A stretch of DNA of 64,000 nucleotides from DAOTXR01 sp034435375 (GTDB taxonomy: Bacteria > Chloroflexota > Anaerolineae > Aggregatilineales > UBA3940), in assembly GCA_034435375.1 (NCBI GenBank), contig DAOTXR010000043.1:1-64000 (forward strand), in the 5' to 3' direction. The translations under genes and the position numbers were made by a program. The notes under the pieces were generated by a model. The model was not told the DNA's origin, made no database searches, and saw only the letters and a program-made list of their open reading frames with translations. Positions 61,140-64,000 of the stretch are shown in pieces (the first letter of the stretch is position 1; every line of letters starts with the position of its first letter).

Positions 61140-63689
61140 CTACTGCCAGCGCATGACATCCTCGGCAGTGGCGATATCCCCCAGGCGTTGGGCCATGACG
61201 TTAAGGGTCTCCGCGTAAGACTCAACGTAGTCCCTGGCCAGTTTGACCGCTAGGTCCTGATGTCCAGCGTTTAGCAGCGGCGCGACGTGCGGGCGAAAAT
61301 CACGCAGGCTGATGTGCATCTGGCCTTGATCGTCGGTGAGAATCCCCCACACTAGTGCCTTAGCACGTCCATCGTCCTTGGCGCTCATGAAGCGGACCAG
61401 CGACGAGCCGCGTGCCACACGCCCTACGTTCGAGAAGACCTCCTCACCCTTGAGGACTTCGTTCAGCACACTTACGCGCTCCGGTATCTGGTTGAGAAGA
61501 TGCTGCATCGAGGCAGGCAGGTAAGCAAGCATCTTAAGCGTGGCTGTATTGACGCTCTCACCACGCATAGCAATAGCTTTGATGGCATCGAGCATGTCGC
61601 CAAAGGTGCGCAGGTAGGCAAATAACTGGTTACGACGCGCCTCGAGGGTGGCCCAAGACTGATCGTCTGGCTTGCTTTCGTGAGCTTTCAGAGCTGCTAC
61701 CGCCTCCTCGAAAGCCCCTGGCAGCCCAGTGAGCATGTTGCGGAAGGTGGCTGGGAAAAGACGCTCATGCGGCGACACGAACGAGGCATCCATGGGGATG
61801 AGAAGAGCCGGATTTCTGCCAATGGAGGTCTCTTCGAGTGAAGCTACAACTCTGTCACGCAGGAACTCAGGCAGGGCAGCAACTGCACGAGCCACCTCGG
61901 CGCTGGGGCGATAGTGGGCCGCGTGCAGGATGCGAGCCAGCAGCAGCAGGTCGTTGATGGACAGCATCGCACCGCGCTGGCGAATCCAGTTGCGGGTGCG
62001 CTCCAGCGACTCCAGATCAACAGCGGTGGTCTCAGCATCCACCTCGCAGGTCTGCTCGTCGCAGGCTTGAGCCTCAATAGCTGCCTCGAACTCCGCAGAG
62101 CCAACCAGGGTCAGGGGCTGCGGGGTAGGCATCGCCTGGGGCCGGATGTTGAGCATGACGTGGGCCCAATTCACGGCCTGGTTGGTCATCACCTCAGCCA
62201 TGGCCATGCCCCACAGCCCATCGAAAAAGATGTGCGACTGGTCGAAGATGATGCTGCTGGTAGTGCGCATGATGGTCAGCGGATGGTCACCAACACCACG
62301 TCGGGCCAGCCGGCGCAGCACACCCAGTGGCAGAGCACGATCCTGAGGATCCCAGTTGACCAAGATAGGCGCGTCGGCCAGGTCGTCGAGGGCTGCGCGA
62401 GTTGACTCGGGCAGCAGAGAGCGCAGGCGCTCCTGCTGCCCACGCCGGGCCTCGACCAGGCGCAAGTCGACGTTGGAGGCCGAAGGAGGGCGCTGAGCAT
62501 GGACGATAGCTTCGACACGGCCCTTCACACGAGCCGGATCGACAGGAGCCAAGTAGCCGACTGGCTGGCTGGAGCGGTTGCGGTCAACGCGGTAGAGCCA
62601 GCCACCCTGCAATGCTAGCGGTTTGCCCTGCTGATCGAGGGGTTGGCCTTCCGAGTTGAACTTGAGGGGCCACGAGCTGCCATCCATATTGAAGGCCAGC
62701 GGATGGCCCTGGCTGTCGCGGGCGCAGATGCCGAACAGGTAGATGTGGCCACGCCAGATCAGGCCAACTCTGGCCTGCCACAGGGGAACCGCAACGCGAT
62801 CATCACGGAAGCGCCCCGGCTTCAGGGTAGCCAACAGGCTCATCTGACGCTGGAAAGGTTCCTGTTCCTGGCGAGACAACTCCTCCAGGCGCTGACCAAG
62901 CTCAATTACGGCGTCAGTGGGCAGCAGTTCGATATAAGACTTGATAAAGGTGTCGAAGGCATTGCGACGAGCCTCAGCGTAGGACATTCCCGCCAGCGTC
63001 TGATAGGGACGGGCAGACTGCCAGCTTCGCAGCAACGCATTGAAGGGCGGCTTATCCGCCAGGTTTGCACGCGCAGCAGCCTCGCGGATGAGACGGAGGG
63101 TAGTCCACTCCGTCCACAGTGAGCTGTTGAGACCATCGGTATCGAATAAGGTATAGATGGCCGTCATGAGCCAGGCTGAGATGTCATCGACCAGGGAGGC
63201 ATTCTGAGGGCGCTTTTGATGATAGGCAATGGTCTCGTTAGTGTGTCTTCCGGTATCCTCGCGCAGACCAAATTGAAGATAGAACTGCCAGGTCCCCTCC
63301 GGGAAGGCTTCTGAGGTGTCTTTGCCTGCCAAGCGGAGAATCATCTGATAAGCCGAGAGAACGACCGCCGGGCCGCCAATCAGGACACTATACAGGCCCT
63401 GAGGTACCAGGTTAGCCCCCTGAAACAGGGCGTTAATGTCGTCATCCGCACGCTTGCGGGTAATTTTGCGGCCTTTAAGAGCAATCAGACCGGCCAGGAT
63501 CAGGCCGGGAAGGTTGCCCGCCGGGAAAATGTCGGCGATCTCTTCCTTCAGCTCAACAACCTCTGGGAGAGCCAAGGTGGAGAGGCGAGACAGGGTGCGA
63601 TCATCTACCTGGTTGAGACTAATCAGCGTGACCTGGCTGCTCGCCTTCAGGTCAGCTTCGGATGTACGCGAGGTGCTTAGGTCAGACAT
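61140..63689 (-). CDS. Large uncharacterised protein with acyltransferase-like motifs
   Basis: An 849-residue soluble protein I cannot assign to a family. Residues 50-160 contain IADIFPAGNLPGLILAGL and FPEGTWQFYLQFGLREDTGRH. The central region has FDQSHIFFDGLWG (His about 486), which fits HxxxDG, the catalytic motif of condensation, WS/DGAT and related CoA-dependent acyltransferases. About 93 residues later SINDLLLLARIL resembles the ND motif of the same superfamily. The C-terminal half is helical, ending with TAEDVMRWQ. The ATG at 63689 is preferred over a TTG at 63713. Acyl transfer is a hypothesis; if right, it would be an unusually large and divergent member. Confidence 0.6.
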   Translation of the reverse strand: MSDLSTSRTSEADLKASSQVTLISLNQVDDRTLSRLSTLALPEVVELKEEIADIFPAGNLPGLILAGLIALKGRKITRKRADDDINALFQGANLVPQGLYSVLIGGPAVVLSAYQMILRLAGKDTSEAFPEGTWQFYLQFGLREDTGRHTNETIAYHQKRPQNASLVDDISAWLMTAIYTLFDTDGLNSSLWTEWTTLRLIREAAARANLADKPPFNALLRSWQSARPYQTLAGMSYAEARRNAFDTFIKSYIELLPTDAVIELGQRLEELSRQEQEPFQRQMSLLATLKPGRFRDDRVAVPLWQARVGLIWRGHIYLFGICARDSQGHPLAFNMDGSSWPLKFNSEGQPLDQQGKPLALQGGWLYRVDRNRSSQPVGYLAPVDPARVKGRVEAIVHAQRPPSASNVDLRLVEARRGQQERLRSLLPESTRAALDDLADAPILVNWDPQDRALPLGVLRRLARRGVGDHPLTIMRTTSSIIFDQSHIFFDGLWGMAMAEVMTNQAVNWAHVMLNIRPQAMPTPQPLTLVGSAEFEAAIEAQACDEQTCEVDAETTAVDLESLERTRNWIRQRGAMLSINDLLLLARILHAAHYRPSAEVARAVAALPEFLRDRVVASLEETSIGRNPALLIPMDASFVSPHERLFPATFRNMLTGLPGAFEEAVAALKAHESKPDDQSWATLEARRNQLFAYLRTFGDMLDAIKAIAMRGESVNTATLKMLAYLPASMQHLLNQIPERVSVLNEVLKGEEVFSNVGRVARGSSLVRFMSAKDDGRAKALVWGILTDDQGQMHISLRDFRPHVAPLLNAGHQDLAVKLARDYVESYAETLNVMAQRLGDIATAEDVMRWQ

Positions 63690-63837
63690 AGATTCGCTTT
63701 CAGCCTTCAACAATCAGCTTTCAGCTTGTGAATACCTCTAAAGGGACCATCATTGGCTGCTGTAGGAATATTGTAGAGTCGATTGGGCGCCAAGTCACTG
63801 AGGATTTACTCCCATTCGTCCTCTGCCTGGCTCACTG

Positions 63838-64000
63838 TTAGCCGACAGCAGCCAGGGTCTCCTGCATCCATTCCAGCGCCCGCTGCAACTGGAACGATAA
63901 CGTGACAGTCAGCAGGCCGGTACGGCTCTGGTCCTCCAGGCGAGCCTGGCGTTGGAGGATTAACGACCAGGCCATGCCATTATCACCAGTCTGGAAAGCG
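63838..64000 (-). CDS. C-terminal part of a gene cut by the window edge
   Basis: An open frame on the minus strand runs from the right edge to a TAA at 63838-63840, giving 53 residues: GDNGMAWSLILQRQARLEDQ, then SFQLQRALEWMQETLAAVG. It reads as amphipathic helix. No start is in the window and no family is recognisable. It lies directly upstream of the 849-residue gene on the same strand with a 148-nt gap and could belong to its operon. Confidence 0.5.
   Translation of the reverse strand, partial: AFQTGDNGMAWSLILQRQARLEDQSRTGLLTVTLSFQLQRALEWMQETLAAVG

Overview
The window is GC-rich and densely coded. It looks like a chromosomal segment of a member of the Chloroflexota, probably Anaerolineae-like. 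The assignment rests on gene content: Thr/Pro-rich linkers of the PTATPTPTP type in surface proteins, a CAP-LysM protein, a huge multi-GAF histidine kinase, an archaeal/eukaryote-type ProS, DUF2085-CcdA-glutaredoxin clustering, twin-arginine L,D-transpeptidases and a DHH-CBS-tRNA nucleotidyltransferase fusion. No rRNA, tRNA or CRISPR array was recognised.

Layout. 1-1.4 kb is an accessory edge: the C-terminal tail of a transposase, an ASCH-domain gene and a coupled gene of unknown function. 1.5-10.3 kb carries a phosphoribosyltransferase behind a near-consensus promoter, a small membrane protein bracketed by related hairpins, an S1-domain protein, a PDZ/7TM/4xGAF histidine kinase, a membrane protein and a lipoprotein. 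10.3-15.7 kb has an SDR-type epimerase, a 978-residue acidic Pro/Ala-rich protein ending in a zinc ribbon, and an uncharacterised 322-residue protein. 15.7-26.4 kb is mostly minus strand: pgpH-ybeY-dgkA in the order known from Firmicutes, YqeY, HIT, adenosine-specific kinase, an Lrp regulator diverging from a DUF2917 gene, MtaB, and a three-gene cell-surface/TPR operon.

26.6-31.9 kb: an MsmX/UgpC-type ABC ATPase, a lone response regulator, etfBA behind a perfect palindrome, a CAP-LysM protein and a PspC protein. 32.2-40.5 kb: a Ser/Thr kinase with a FecR-like and Cys-rich extracytoplasmic part, a HEAT-repeat protein, two small membrane proteins, a B12-binding/MeaB/PRPP-synthetase operon and an FHA protein. 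40.8-45.9 kb: ProS, DUF6236, TPR, DUF1028 and DUF5679. 46-48.4 kb is a thiol-redox/cytochrome-maturation operon (CcmD-like, CcdA, glutaredoxin-like, DUF2085).

48.5-53.5 kb holds two paralogous Tat-exported L,D-transpeptidases flanking a membrane PAS/GAF histidine kinase. 53.9-63.7 kb carries a thioredoxin-like protein, an HExxH lipoprotein, the DHH-CBS-tRNA nucleotidyltransferase fusion, a UDP-glucuronate-epimerase-like SDR, a sucrase/ferredoxin-like protein that overlaps it convergently, and an 849-residue uncharacterised protein with motifs reminiscent of CoA-dependent acyltransferases. A truncated gene runs off the right end.

The main themes are envelope sensing and remodelling (kinases, L,D-transpeptidases, Ser/Thr kinase with an FHA partner candidate), RNA maturation (S1, YbeY, MtaB, CCA enzyme) and acyl-CoA/electron-transfer metabolism (EtfBA, MeaB). 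All family calls were made by eye from motifs.
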